Source: Candidatus Avidehalobacter gallistercoris
GTDB lineage: Bacteria; Bacillota; Dehalobacteriia; UBA4068; UBA4997
NCBI GenBank assembly: GCA_018715045.1
Contig: DVMH01000029.1
Span: 1 to 55,374, forward strand
Length of the DNA stretch: 55,374 nucleotides
Direction of reading: 5' to 3'
Both the position numbers and the translations under genes were made by a program. Positions 43,625 to 51,925 of the stretch are shown here, piece by piece. Position 1 is the first letter of the stretch. Each line of letters begins with the position of its first letter. The notes under the pieces are model-generated. The model made no database searches and was not told the DNA's origin. It saw only the letters and a program-made list of their open reading frames with translations.

Positions 43625-44422
43625 ATGCCGAAAAAAACCTACAACAACGAATATAGACCACAGAATAAGCGCCGTGAAGCGCCTGAGCAGGACGTTATCC
43701 GTGGCAAAAATCCAGTGCTGGAGGCGCTGCACAGCGGACGCACTCTGAATAAGGTGTTGGCGGCGGCAGGGCAGGAGGCGGGCTTTCTGCGGCAGGTGCG
43801 GCAGCTTTGCCGGAAAAACAGTGTTCCGTATCTGGAGATGGAGCGCGCCAAGCTGGATGCGGTCTATCCTGGCCACCGCGGTGTAGTAGCGCTTTGCGCG
43901 CCGTTTGCCTATGCCAGCTTGGAGGATATTCTGGCACAGGCTATAGAGAAAGGTGAACCACCGCTGCTGGTCGTGCTGGCAGGCGTGGAGGATCCCCACA
44001 ATCTTGGCGCCGTTTTGCGCACGGCCGAAGGTATTGGGGCGCACGGCGTGATTATTGCCAAGCACGGCGCCGCTCCGGTTAACGAGACAGTGGTGCAGGT
44101 GGCGGCGGGCGCGGCGGAATATATGCCGGTGGCTCGTGTTTCCAGCATTGCTGTCACTCTGGATAATTTGAAGAAGCAGGGCGTTTGGGTATGCGGTACA
44201 CGTATGGAGCAGGCTGATACGTTGTGGCAGGCGGATCTGACCGTGCCTCTGGCCGTGGTTATGGGCAGTGAGGGCAAAGGTCTGCCGAAGCTGGTGGCAG
44301 ATAAATGCGACTTTTTTGTCAAGATTCCCATGCGCGGCAAAATCAACTCGTTTAACGTTAGCGCCAGCTGTGCTATGATTTTGGGCGAGGTGTTAAGACA
44401 AAGAAGCCAGAAGAGATCATAG
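43625..44422 (+). CDS. rlmB: 23S rRNA (guanosine-2'-O-)-methyltransferase RlmB
   Basis: SPOUT-fold methyltransferase for G2251 of 23S rRNA. The substrate-binding N-domain (VIRGKNPVLEALHSGR) is followed by the SPOUT core with LAGVEDPHNLGAVLRTAEG, VVMGSEGKGLPKL and IPMRGKINSFNVSASCAM. 265 residues includes a basic N-terminal extension. AAGAGGT lies before ATG 43625. It is the last gene of the ybjQ-to-rlmB run. Confidence 0.95.
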   Translation: MPKKTYNNEYRPQNKRREAPEQDVIRGKNPVLEALHSGRTLNKVLAAAGQEAGFLRQVRQLCRKNSVPYLEMERAKLDAVYPGHRGVVALCAPFAYASLEDILAQAIEKGEPPLLVVLAGVEDPHNLGAVLRTAEGIGAHGVIIAKHGAAPVNETVVQVAAGAAEYMPVARVSSIAVTLDNLKKQGVWVCGTRMEQADTLWQADLTVPLAVVMGSEGKGLPKLVADKCDFFVKIPMRGKINSFNVSASCAMILGEVLRQRSQKRS

Positions 44423-44574
44423 CAGATCATATGCTTTGTTGCGGGCTTGTTTTGCTCTGTTGGCGCAATGTCGTTACCTTGCCTTGCATGATCGCTTTGT
44501 GTATCTAACGCACTCTGGCGCTTTTGAGAGTGATGGCAGTATCTAATTCCATAGTAAAAAGTGTTGTATACTAA

Positions 44575-44612
44575 AAAAATCCGCCAAACGGACTTGCCTT
44601 TAGCGGATTTTT
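44575..44612. terminator. Terminator after rlmB
   Basis: AAAAATCCGC (44575–44584) pairs with GCGGATTTTT (44603–44612) around an 18-nt loop. The rpsF -35 element lies within its loop. Confidence 0.85.
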
Positions 44613-44622
44613 CTGTTAAAAT
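44594..44622 (+). promoter_or_regulatory. rpsF operon promoter
   Basis: TTGCCT (44594–44599), a 17-bp spacer, then TAAAAT (44617–44622), overlapping the upstream terminator. Confidence 0.65.
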
Positions 44623-44713
44623 ATTAAGGCTGGCTATGCTGGCAGATTTTGTTTTTTAATCCCTGCCGTTCATGCTTTGTGGGCGGCCAGAAGTCCGAAG
44701 GGAGGTGCTGAAT

Positions 44714-45001
44714 ATGCGTGATTATGAAGCTATGTACATCCTGCGCCCGGAAATGGCGGAGGAAGAGTACGCGGCTGCTGTTGAAAAATTCAACGCACTG
44801 ATTCAGGCAAATGGCGGCGAAGTTGTGAAAACCGATATCTGGGGCAAGCGCAGACTGGCCTATGAGATCGAAAAACTTCGCGAGGGTTACTATGTATTGG
44901 TGACCTTTAAGGCCGAGCCTGAGCTGCCGCAGGAGCTGGAACGCAATTTCCGTATTGCGGACAGCGTTTTGCGCTATCTCGTTACCCGCTTGCCTGAATA
45001 A
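44714..45001 (+). CDS. rpsF: 30S ribosomal protein S6
   Basis: Binds S18 on the platform of the small subunit. [11 protein letters not shown] at the N-terminus and [19 protein letters not shown] are conserved. ATG 44714 follows GGGAGG; the frame is open to 44672 but without an SD. 95 residues is normal. It is the first gene of rpsF–ssb–rpsR. Confidence 0.97.
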   Translation: MRDYEAMYILRPEMAEEEYAAAVEKFNALIQANGGEVVKTDIWGKRRLAYEIEKLREGYYVLVTFKAEPELPQELERNFRIADSVLRYLVTRLPE

Positions 45002-45015
45002 GAGGTGTGAAAGTT

Positions 45016-45453
45016 ATGTTAAACCGAATTGTTTTGATCGGCCGCCTGACGCGTGATCCCGAACTGCGTTTTACCCCAAACGGTAAAGCTGTCTGTTCTT
45101 TTACGCTGGCGGTGGATCGCCCTTTTTCCGGGCAGGATGGGAACCGTGAGGCCGATTTTATCAGTATCGTGGTTTGGAACAAACAGGGTGAGAATTGTGC
45201 GCAATATCTTGCCAAAGGTCGTATGGCAGCTGTTGACGGGCGTTTGCAGATTCGTAATTACGAAGGCAACGACGGTCAGCGCCGTTATGTGACAGAGGTT
45301 ATTGCCGACAGGGTGGTTTTCCTTTCCCCAAAGGGTGAGGGAGCCAGTGCTGGCGGGTATACTGCTGCCCCGGCTGCGCCCGCGTTTGGCGGCAGCTTTG
45401 GCGCAGCGCCTGGCGATGATATGCCGATGACCAGCGATGACCTGCCCTTTTAA
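45016..45453 (+). CDS. ssb: Single-stranded DNA-binding protein
   Basis: OB-fold protein that coats ssDNA. The fold runs from [18 protein letters not shown] to about residue 105, followed by a Gly/Ala/Pro linker and the acidic tip DDLPF that recruits partner enzymes. ATG 45016 lies about 9 nt after AAGAGGTG; GTG 45007 overlaps the SD. 145 residues is typical. Located between rpsF and rpsR as in most Firmicutes. Confidence 0.97.
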   Translation: MLNRIVLIGRLTRDPELRFTPNGKAVCSFTLAVDRPFSGQDGNREADFISIVVWNKQGENCAQYLAKGRMAAVDGRLQIRNYEGNDGQRRYVTEVIADRVVFLSPKGEGASAGGYTAAPAAPAFGGSFGAAPGDDMPMTSDDLPF

Positions 45454-45507
45454 GTTTGAAATGATACCGCTTTTTGCGGTTGTATTCTGATAAGGAGGAT
45501 ATGCAAA

Positions 45508-45774
45508 ATGGCTGAAGAAAAAGCAAGAGAAGAACGCCGGCCGTTCCGCGGCAACCGTGGCCGCCGCAGCCGCCGTCGCGTTTGCCGTTTCTGCGTTGAT
45601 AAGGCGGAATATATCGATTACAAGGATACCGCCAAGCTGCGCAACTATATCACCGAGCGCGGTAAGATTTTACCTCGCCGTGTTTCTGGTAACTGCGCCA
45701 AGCATCAGCGTATGCTGACCGAGGCGATCAAGAAGAGCCGCGTGGTGGCTCTGCTGCCCTACACCGCTGAGTAA
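45508..45774 (+). CDS. rpsR: 30S ribosomal protein S18
   Basis: Partner of S6. The N-terminal tail is Arg-rich ([20 protein letters not shown]), with a CxxC-like pair (VCRFC), followed by the conserved [20 protein letters not shown] and [20 protein letters not shown] precedes ATG 45508. It ends the operon; a terminator shared with convergent degV follows. Confidence 0.97.
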   Translation: MAEEKAREERRPFRGNRGRRSRRRVCRFCVDKAEYIDYKDTAKLRNYITERGKILPRRVSGNCAKHQRMLTEAIKKSRVVALLPYTAE

Positions 45775-45802
45775 GCGGCGCGGCCAAGCGAATATAAAAG
45801 AG

Positions 45803-45838
45803 AAACCCCGTACGGCAGGCGCCGGGCGGGGTTTTATG
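45803..45838. terminator. Terminator between rpsR and degV
   Basis: AAACCCCG (45803–45810) pairs with CGGGGTTT (45827–45834), with a GC-rich inner stem and T-run; it also has the form of a terminator for the minus-strand degV gene. Confidence 0.8.
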
Positions 45839-45848
45839 CTGTGTTGGT

Positions 45849-46700
45849 TTATGCGCCGGCAAAGCTGGCAGGCTCCGGGCCTACGCTGATGACCAGGCCT
45901 CCTTTGTCGCAGTAGACGCCCAGCGCCGGGTTGATGGAGCCAAGCAATATCTGCGCTGGGCAGAGTAGGCGTTCGATGGCTTCGCGGTATTTTTCGGCCA
46001 TTTCAAGATTTTGAAAGTGGGCGATACCGACGATGGCTTTGGAGAAATCATCCGCCTTGCTGGCGATGCGTTCCAGCATTTTCTGGAATGTTTTGTCGGC
46101 GCCGCGCGCCTTATCTACCACAATAACCTTGCCGTCGATGACCTCGATAATACCTCGTATGTTCATTTTTTCGATGATTTTGCCGGCGTATTTGTTCACT
46201 CGTCCGCCCTTAATGGCATTATCGTATTTCTCCAGAATAACCACAATGCTGGATTGTTGGTAATATTCCGACAACCTTTGCCTGATTTCCTCCAGCGTTT
46301 TGCCTTTTTCCTTTAAGAGCGCGGCCAGCATGACCTGAAATCCCTGGGCGAAAGATCCCTCTCTGGTGTCATGGACGACGATTTTCTTTGGCGAACCTTG
46401 CGCAGCCAGATTAGCCGAATTGAAACTGCCGGAAAGTTCAGAGGATAGCGTCAGGCAGAGGATTTCCTCTTCCTCGGCAGCTTCAAACGCCTGCGCGTAG
46501 GCATGGGGCGTGGGCTGTGAGGTTTTGGGCATATCGGCGGCGGCGGCGATTTTTGAGAGCGCATCTTCCGTTGAGATATCCTCGCCGGGGGTATAATCTT
46601 CACCATCAACCTGTAAGTGCAGCGGCACTACGCTGATGTTGTGCTTGGCCAGAAATTCCGGCGGCAGATCCGAGCAGCTGTCTGTGATGATTTTAAACAT
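45849..46700 (-). CDS. DegV family fatty-acid-binding protein
   Basis: DegV/FakB-type proteins bind a fatty acid and present it to a kinase. The N-terminal FKIITDSCSDLPPEF, the pocket motif TSQPTPHAY and SSELSGSFNSA are conserved. I use ATG at 46698–46700 (AGCGAGGT upstream), giving 283 residues; the frame extends upstream by 26 residues without an SD. No fakA-type kinase is in the window. It converges with rpsR. Confidence 0.92.
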   Translation of the reverse strand: MFKIITDSCSDLPPEFLAKHNISVVPLHLQVDGEDYTPGEDISTEDALSKIAAAADMPKTSQPTPHAYAQAFEAAEEEEILCLTLSSELSGSFNSANLAAQGSPKKIVVHDTREGSFAQGFQVMLAALLKEKGKTLEEIRQRLSEYYQQSSIVVILEKYDNAIKGGRVNKYAGKIIEKMNIRGIIEVIDGKVIVVDKARGADKTFQKMLERIASKADDFSKAIVGIAHFQNLEMAEKYREAIERLLCPAQILLGSINPALGVYCDKGGLVISVGPEPASFAGA

Positions 46701-46963
46701 GAGTATCGACCTCGCTTTGTGCCCTTTGGCAGTTCGTTGATGCTCAGTTAACACAAGCATTAATCTGAACGAGTGCATTTTGTTTTCTATATTATATCAC
46801 ATCGTTTATAATATTAAAACCCCCAAATACTTTTCCGCGGCAGAATTTTACAATTTTTTTTTCTTTGCGCGAATTTAAAGGAAAAAAGCATCGCGGCGAG
46901 AATATATATAAGTTGTCTGCCTTATAATTCAGCGGGCGAAATAGATTTTATGAGGTGTTTGGT

Positions 46964-47599
46964 TTGAGAGCTATTATTTTCGGCTTGGCTGCCGTGTTTC
47001 TTTATGGCGTGATGGTTGGCGTTAAAAGCCTGATTGGTATGTTTCGTTATGATAAAAGCTGCTGGCCGCTGGCTTTCAGCTACGTTGCTTATATTGTATT
47101 TGTGCCGCTGACGTTTTTTATCCCCGGCCTTTATCCCAGCCTGAGCGAAGCGGATTTTTCCGGCCACAGCCTGTGGAAAGTTTGTTTGCTGCTGTTGCTG
47201 GTCTTTATGTGGCTGATACTGGGTTTCTGTATCAAAGCATCGTATCAGCGCATTATCACCGGCGAAAGTTATTGGAAGCCGCGTGATGTAGCCAAAAAGC
47301 GTATCCTGATTGGTCTGGCAGCGGCGGGCGTGGGCGGCGTGGTCTGGCTGACTGGCCTGACCGGGCATTTGCAGTTTTTAAAAGGATGGTGGGAAAAATC
47401 CTGCATTATTCTTTCGCTTTACTTAGTGGTGCAGGGCCTGGTGCTTATCGTCCGCAACTTTAAGTACCTGAAAGACCGCCCGAAAGAGCGCGTTAAAACC
47501 GCTGATGAGTCGGCGCCTAAAAAGGCCGCCAAAAAAAGTAGCAAACCTGCTTATCAGCACATAAGCTATAAAGGGCAGAAAAAAAAGAAGCAGCAGTAA
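46964..47599 (+). CDS. Integral membrane protein of unknown function
   Basis: 211 residues with four likely membrane helices (RAIIFGLAAVFLYGVMVGV, PLAFSYVAYIVFVPLTFFI, VCLLLLLVFMWLILGFCI and one or two near residues 115–150) and a strongly basic C-terminal tail ending in KGQKKKKQQ. I do not recognise the family. TTG 46964 lies about 9 nt after GAGG, and GTG 46955 is an alternative. It is flanked by divergent degV and a long gap, so it is probably a single-gene unit. Confidence 0.65.
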   Translation: MRAIIFGLAAVFLYGVMVGVKSLIGMFRYDKSCWPLAFSYVAYIVFVPLTFFIPGLYPSLSEADFSGHSLWKVCLLLLLVFMWLILGFCIKASYQRIITGESYWKPRDVAKKRILIGLAAAGVGGVVWLTGLTGHLQFLKGWWEKSCIILSLYLVVQGLVLIVRNFKYLKDRPKERVKTADESAPKKAAKKSSKPAYQHISYKGQKKKKQQ

Positions 47600-47719
47600 T
47601 GCTTATTCTGCCCGATTCTGGCCGAAGATTATATGACCTCTTGCTTATGGTTTCCTCCAATTTAAGACTAATAAATTTGAAAAAATGTCAAATTATTAAG
47701 ATTTTTCCTAAAAAAAGGC

Positions 47720-47748
47720 TTGCTAAATGTGGAAAAAGGGTTTATAAT
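47720..47748 (+). promoter_or_regulatory. Promoter with no obvious downstream gene
   Basis: TTGCTA (47720–47725), a 17-bp spacer, then TATAAT (47743–47748). The next 115 nt hold no ORF and end in a 16-bp hairpin. Confidence 0.7.
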
Positions 47749-47754
47749 AGACCT

Positions 47755-47870
47755 GCAACAGCGGTTCAGTGGTGAATTCTCCTGCCGCATCATGAATTTT
47801 GAAAAGCTCACACAACTATACACTATCACAGCAACAAGAGTCGCGCGTTAGCGCGGCTCTTGTTGCGTTC
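47755..47870 (+). ncRNA. Candidate small RNA
   Basis: A predicted transcript of about 115 nt from the preceding promoter, lacking a convincing ORF. Its end is a 16-bp stem (47831–47846 with 47851–47866, one G·U pair, loop GTTA). No T-run follows, so the 3' end is uncertain, and I cannot match it to a known RNA family. Confidence 0.4.
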
Positions 47871-47937
47871 AGGATATGATAGCGGCGTGTCTGCTGTGTC
47901 AAAGGGTGTTATTGCCTACCGTTATTACGCTTCTGGC

Positions 47938-47966
47938 TTGTCAGCAGCTAGAATTCATGTTAGAAT
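47938..47966 (+). promoter_or_regulatory. rsmE–mtaB promoter
   Basis: TTGTCA (47938–47943), a 17-bp spacer, then TAGAAT (47961–47966), 29 bp before rsmE. Confidence 0.7.
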
Positions 47967-47995
47967 AATACTAATAAGCAGAAGGAGGGCGCGTC

Positions 47996-48748
47996 ATGCG
48001 GTTTTTTCTGGAGGACGTGGCAGCGGTGGACGACGAAGTGACGTTATCTCCCTCGGACAGCCGGCATTTAAGCCGGGCGCTGCGCCGGACGGTGGGCGAT
48101 AAGATAACCGTTGTCAGCGCCAACCGGGTTTTTGAAGCGGAACTGACGCAGGTGGGCGACACTGTGCGTGCACGGCTGCTGGCGGAGTTGGCGGCATACA
48201 GCGAGGCGCCGCTTAATTTGATTTTATTGCAGGGGCTGGCTAAGGGCGAGCGCATGGAGATAGTCATTCAGAAAGCGGTTGAATTGGGCGTAAGCCGTAT
48301 CGTACCGCTGGCACTGGAGCGCAGCGTGATAAGGCTGACCGGTGATAAGGCTGAGGCCAAGCGTGCCCGCTGGCAGAAGATTGCTGATGCGGCGGCCAAG
48401 CAATGCGGGCGGACGCGTCTGGTGGAGATTGCTCCGGTGCAGGGTCTTGCCGAAGCGCTGGCGGCATTGCCGCCGGACTGTAGGGTTTTGATGCCCTGGG
48501 AGGAGGCGGACGGCCACACGGTGGGCGTGGCGTTGTCTGAGGCGCTGGCGGAAGCGGCTCCTGCGGCCTGTGCGGTTATCATTGGGCCGGAGGGCGGTCT
48601 GGCAGCGGCGGAGGCGGAATTGGCGGCGGCGCGGGGAGCGCGGCTGGTGACGCTGGGTAAACGGATTTTGCGGACGGAGACGGCGGCCATTGCGGTTCTA
48701 TCTATTGTGATGTATCAATGGGGTGATTTGAATGGACGGGAGGTGTGA
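47996..48748 (+). CDS. rsmE: 16S rRNA (uracil-1498-N3)-methyltransferase
   Basis: SPOUT-fold enzyme that methylates U1498 near the decoding site. An N-terminal PUA-like domain (SDSRHLSRALRRTVGDKITV) precedes the knot with LLQGLAKGERMEIVIQKAVE, IIGPEGGLAAAEAELAAA and the C-terminal LGKRILRTETAA. 250 residues is standard. GAAGGAGG lies before ATG 47996. mtaB follows by 3 nt, as commonly seen; prmA, often upstream, is absent here. Confidence 0.95.
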   Translation: MRFFLEDVAAVDDEVTLSPSDSRHLSRALRRTVGDKITVVSANRVFEAELTQVGDTVRARLLAELAAYSEAPLNLILLQGLAKGERMEIVIQKAVELGVSRIVPLALERSVIRLTGDKAEAKRARWQKIADAAAKQCGRTRLVEIAPVQGLAEALAALPPDCRVLMPWEEADGHTVGVALSEALAEAAPAACAVIIGPEGGLAAAEAELAAARGARLVTLGKRILRTETAAIAVLSIVMYQWGDLNGREV

Positions 48749-48751
48749 AGC

Positions 48752-50098
48752 ATGGCGGAAAATATGACGGAACGCCGTTTTGCCATCTTTACACTGGGGT
48801 GCAAGGTTAATCAGGAGGAAAGCGCCGCTATCGCAAATGTGTTTTGCGAGCATGGCTGGCAGGAGGTGCCGTTCGGCGAGGCAGCAGAGGTGACTGTTGT
48901 GAACACCTGCACCGTGACGCAGGTGGCCGAGAAGAAAAGCCGCAATATGCTGCGCCGGGCGCGGGCGGCCAACCCCCGGACATTTGTGGTTGCCACCGGG
49001 TGTTATGCCCAACTGAAGCCGGAGGAAGCGGCGGCGTTGGGTTTGGATTTGGTGCTGGGGGCGAATGAGAAGCATCGCCTTTACGAGCTTTCGGCGGCGG
49101 GGGCGGAGAAGAAGCGCCTGAACGCTTATCAGCCGGAAATAGCAGTCATGCCGGCGCGCGATGTGAGAGATTACCGCGAGATTGGTAACAGGCACAGCCG
49201 CACTAGCCGTACCCGTGCTTTTGTGAAGATTGAGGACGGCTGCAACCAGTTTTGCAGCTACTGCATTGTGCCGTATGTGCGTGGGCCGGTCAGGAGCCGC
49301 CCATTGTCTGCCGTGCTGGCTGAAATTGCCGGACTGGTGCGGGATGGTTACCGCGAGGTGGTGCTGACGGGCATACACGTGGGGGCTTACGGCACCGACT
49401 GGGGTGAGCATGACGCATTTGCCCGGCTGGTGGAGCAGGCAGCGGCGGTGCCGGGTCTGGCGCGTCTCAGGCTGGGGAGCGTAGAGCCGTATGAGGTTTC
49501 TGACCGCCTGCTGGAGTTGGCGGCGGCCAGTTCCGTTATCTGCCCTCATTTTCATGTGCCGTTGCAGGCAGCCAGCAGTAAAGTGCTGCAGTTGATGGGT
49601 AGGATGTATGATTTGGCTTTTTATGAGGAGCTGTTGGTGAAGATCCGTGCCTTGCTGCCTGAGGCGGCGGTGACGACGGACATAATCGCGGGCTTTCCCG
49701 GTGAGACAGATGTGATTTTTGCGGACGAGCTTTTGGCGGTGCGGCGTATGGCTTTTGCCGATGCGCACATTTTCCCTTATTCGCGGCGTCCGGGAACTCC
49801 GGCGGCAATGTTTGCCGGGCAGGTGCCGAATGTGGAAAAGAACCGCCGGGCGGAAGAGATTTCCCACGTGGTGGCGGAGACGCGACGTGAGTTCAGGGAA
49901 CGGTTTATCGGGCGGGAGATTGAGTTTCTGCCGGAGCGGGAGCAGAAAAAAGACGGCGTAAGCGGGCTTTGCGGCTACACGGCGAATTATCTGCCGGTAT
50001 TTGCGCCCGAACTGGACGCAGCATATGGCGAGATATGCCGCGTTTGCGTGACTGGTTTGACGGCGGACGGGGAATTGCTGGTGACAGGGCTGGAATAA
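48752..50098 (+). CDS. mtaB: tRNA threonylcarbamoyladenosine methylthiotransferase MtaB
   Basis: Radical-SAM enzyme that converts t6A37 to ms2t6A37. The N-terminal cluster cysteines lie in TLGCKVNQEE, VNTCTV and ATGCYAQ; the radical-SAM triad is CNQFCSYC. A TRAM domain is at the C-terminus. 448 residues is normal. GGGAGG lies before ATG 48752, and it is probably cotranscribed with rsmE. Confidence 0.95.
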   Translation: MAENMTERRFAIFTLGCKVNQEESAAIANVFCEHGWQEVPFGEAAEVTVVNTCTVTQVAEKKSRNMLRRARAANPRTFVVATGCYAQLKPEEAAALGLDLVLGANEKHRLYELSAAGAEKKRLNAYQPEIAVMPARDVRDYREIGNRHSRTSRTRAFVKIEDGCNQFCSYCIVPYVRGPVRSRPLSAVLAEIAGLVRDGYREVVLTGIHVGAYGTDWGEHDAFARLVEQAAAVPGLARLRLGSVEPYEVSDRLLELAAASSVICPHFHVPLQAASSKVLQLMGRMYDLAFYEELLVKIRALLPEAAVTTDIIAGFPGETDVIFADELLAVRRMAFADAHIFPYSRRPGTPAAMFAGQVPNVEKNRRAEEISHVVAETRREFRERFIGREIEFLPEREQKKDGVSGLCGYTANYLPVFAPELDAAYGEICRVCVTGLTADGELLVTGLE

Positions 50099-50233
50099 AG
50101 CTTTTTCACTAATGACTTCCGCTTTGCTGCGCTAAATTCTGCGGCAAAATTATTAAAGCTCAGGAGCAGGCGTTGCGCAAAAGTTAGTGATTCGTCTTGA
50201 GAAATTACATAATAAAAAAGGAGCGTGTTGAAA

Positions 50234-50575
50234 ATGGCGGATTGTTTATTTTGCAAGATCGCAGCGGGGGAGATACCCTGCAATAAGGTTTACGAGGATG
50301 ATGATGTGCTGGCATTTCGCGATATCGCACCGAAAGCGCCGACGCATATTCTGATCATTCCCAAAAAGCATATCGCCCATCTGGCCGACTGCACGGAGGA
50401 GGACGCTGTGTTGTTGGCAAAAATTCAATTGCTGGCTAAACTGCTGGCTGATGAGGAGGGCATTGCCAAAAGCGGTTTCCGCGTCGTCAGCAACAGCGGC
50501 GAGGACAGCGGTCAGGAGGTGGCGCATTTGCACTATCATCTGCTGGGCGGCAAAAAATTGGGCGATATCTGCTGA
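50234..50575 (+). CDS. HIT family nucleotide hydrolase (HinT-like)
   Basis: Purine nucleoside phosphoramidase type. The N-terminal CLFCKIAAGEIP with its CxxC zinc site and the C-terminal histidine triad AHLHYHLLGG are conserved. ATG 50234 is 10 nt after AAGGAG; GTG 50225 overlaps it. 113 residues is typical. It lies between mtaB and rpsU, a conserved order in Firmicutes. Confidence 0.95.
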   Translation: MADCLFCKIAAGEIPCNKVYEDDDVLAFRDIAPKAPTHILIIPKKHIAHLADCTEEDAVLLAKIQLLAKLLADEEGIAKSGFRVVSNSGEDSGQEVAHLHYHLLGGKKLGDIC

Positions 50576-50605
50576 AGCGGCCAAGCAAAAATTGCTAAAT
50601 AACTG

Positions 50606-50634
50606 TTGACTAACCGGTGAAAACATTATATAAT
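50606..50634 (+). promoter_or_regulatory. rpsU promoter
   Basis: TTGACT (50606–50611), a 17-bp spacer, then TATAAT (50629–50634). The 115-nt leader includes a TATGCCGC/GCGGCATA hairpin. Confidence 0.85.
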
Positions 50635-50752
50635 ATCTAAGTGGTTAATATTGATAATTGTATGCCGCCTGCGGCATATATCATTTTTGCGAGGATATGA
50701 TCCTGCAAGTTCTCAACTGCATTGCCTGTTGATTGCGAGGGGAGGGAAATTT

Positions 50753-50929
50753 GTGAGCGAAGTCAAAGTTGGAAAAAATGAATCCCTTGACAGTGCTTTG
50801 CGTAGGTTTAAGCGGACTTGTCAGCGCTCTGGCGTTATGAGCGAAATCCGTAAGCATGAACACTATGAGAAGCCCAGCGTCAGACGCAAGAAGAAATCTG
50901 AAGCTGCCAGAAAACGCAAGTGGAAGTAA
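50753..50929 (+). CDS. rpsU: 30S ribosomal protein S21
   Basis: 58-residue basic protein: [37 protein letters not shown] and a Lys/Arg-rich end are canonical. GTG 50753 follows GGGGAGGG; the frame is open upstream to 50651 but this is leader sequence. A terminator follows. Confidence 0.96.
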   Translation: MSEVKVGKNESLDSALRRFKRTCQRSGVMSEIRKHEHYEKPSVRRKKKSEAARKRKWK

Positions 50930-50934
50930 TTAAT

Positions 50935-50970
50935 AAAGCTCCGGGTCTTATGGCTCGGAGCTTTAGTTAT
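50935..50970 (+). terminator. Terminator after rpsU
   Basis: AAAGCTCCG (50935–50943) pairs with CGGAGCTTT (50956–50964), followed by AGTTAT. Confidence 0.7.
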
Positions 50971-51118
50971 ATTTAAACAGGCCGTGGCGGCTGATGGAAC
51001 CTAATGCTAATGTAATCTTTGAGAGGATTTTGCCTGCGGCCGTTTGGCGGCGCGGGTTGCGCGGAAACGTTGGTTTGTGGTATTATAGTGGTAAGAATTT
51101 GCAGAAATTGGGTGATGA

Positions 51119-51925
51119 ATGATGATTACGGGAATTGAGGCGGTTTCTGCCAGGGTGTTGGATATTTTTGCGGTAGCTCCCGGCATTTTTGAGCTGACGC
51201 TGGACGCGCCGCAGGTGGCGGCTAAGGCCAGGCCAGGGCAGTTTTTGATGGTGAAGCCTAACGCGTTGGGGCAGCCTTTTTTGGGGCGGCCGATGGGCAT
51301 ATTTGACGTAGATGCAGAAAAGGGCGGCGTTACCATACTTTTTGAGGTGCATGGCGGCGGCACACTGTTGCTGGCGCAGGTGAAAAAGGGCGACATGCTG
51401 CCTTTGCTGGCGCCGCTGGGGAATGGTTTCACTCTTGTGGATAATGATCGCCGGGCTCTGGTTATCGGCGGGGGTATCGGTGTGGCGCCGCTTTATCCGC
51501 TGCTTTTGGAACTGAAAAAGCGTGATGTTTATACCGAAACTTTGCTCGGCGCACAGACGGCGGAGCGCGTGTTGGCGCTGGACAGGCTCTGTAAACTGGA
51601 CATGGCGATAACTACATTCACTGACGATGGCAGTATGGGCGTTCAGGGTTATCCGACGCAGGGTCTGGCCGAACTTATCAGGGAGGCACGCATAGATATT
51701 GTCTATTGCTGTGGGCCGATGCCCTTAATGCGCGGCGTGGCCGAGATATGCGCGGCTGCGGGCGTAGAGTGTCAGGTATCGCTGGAAGAGCGCATGGGGT
51801 GTGGTTTTGGTATCTGTGTGGGCTGCGTGGTGAACCATCGAGCAGCGGACGGTACTATCAGTAAAAAGCGCGTTTGCTATGACGGCCCCGTGTTTGAAGG
51901 GAAAGAGGTGTTTTGGCATGACTAA
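51119..51925 (+). CDS. pyrK: Dihydroorotate dehydrogenase electron transfer subunit
   Basis: Passes electrons from PyrD to NAD through FAD and a [2Fe-2S] cluster. The FAD-binding GRPMGIFDV and NAD-binding VIGGGIGVAPLYPLL regions and the cluster motif MGCGFGICVGC with a later RVCYDG Cys are present. It overlaps pyrD by 8 nt. No strong SD is seen (GGGTGATG before the ATG pair 51119/51122). The rest of the pyrimidine operon is outside the window or elsewhere. Confidence 0.95.
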   Translation: MMITGIEAVSARVLDIFAVAPGIFELTLDAPQVAAKARPGQFLMVKPNALGQPFLGRPMGIFDVDAEKGGVTILFEVHGGGTLLLAQVKKGDMLPLLAPLGNGFTLVDNDRRALVIGGGIGVAPLYPLLLELKKRDVYTETLLGAQTAERVLALDRLCKLDMAITTFTDDGSMGVQGYPTQGLAELIREARIDIVYCCGPMPLMRGVAEICAAAGVECQVSLEERMGCGFGICVGCVVNHRAADGTISKKRVCYDGPVFEGKEVFWHD

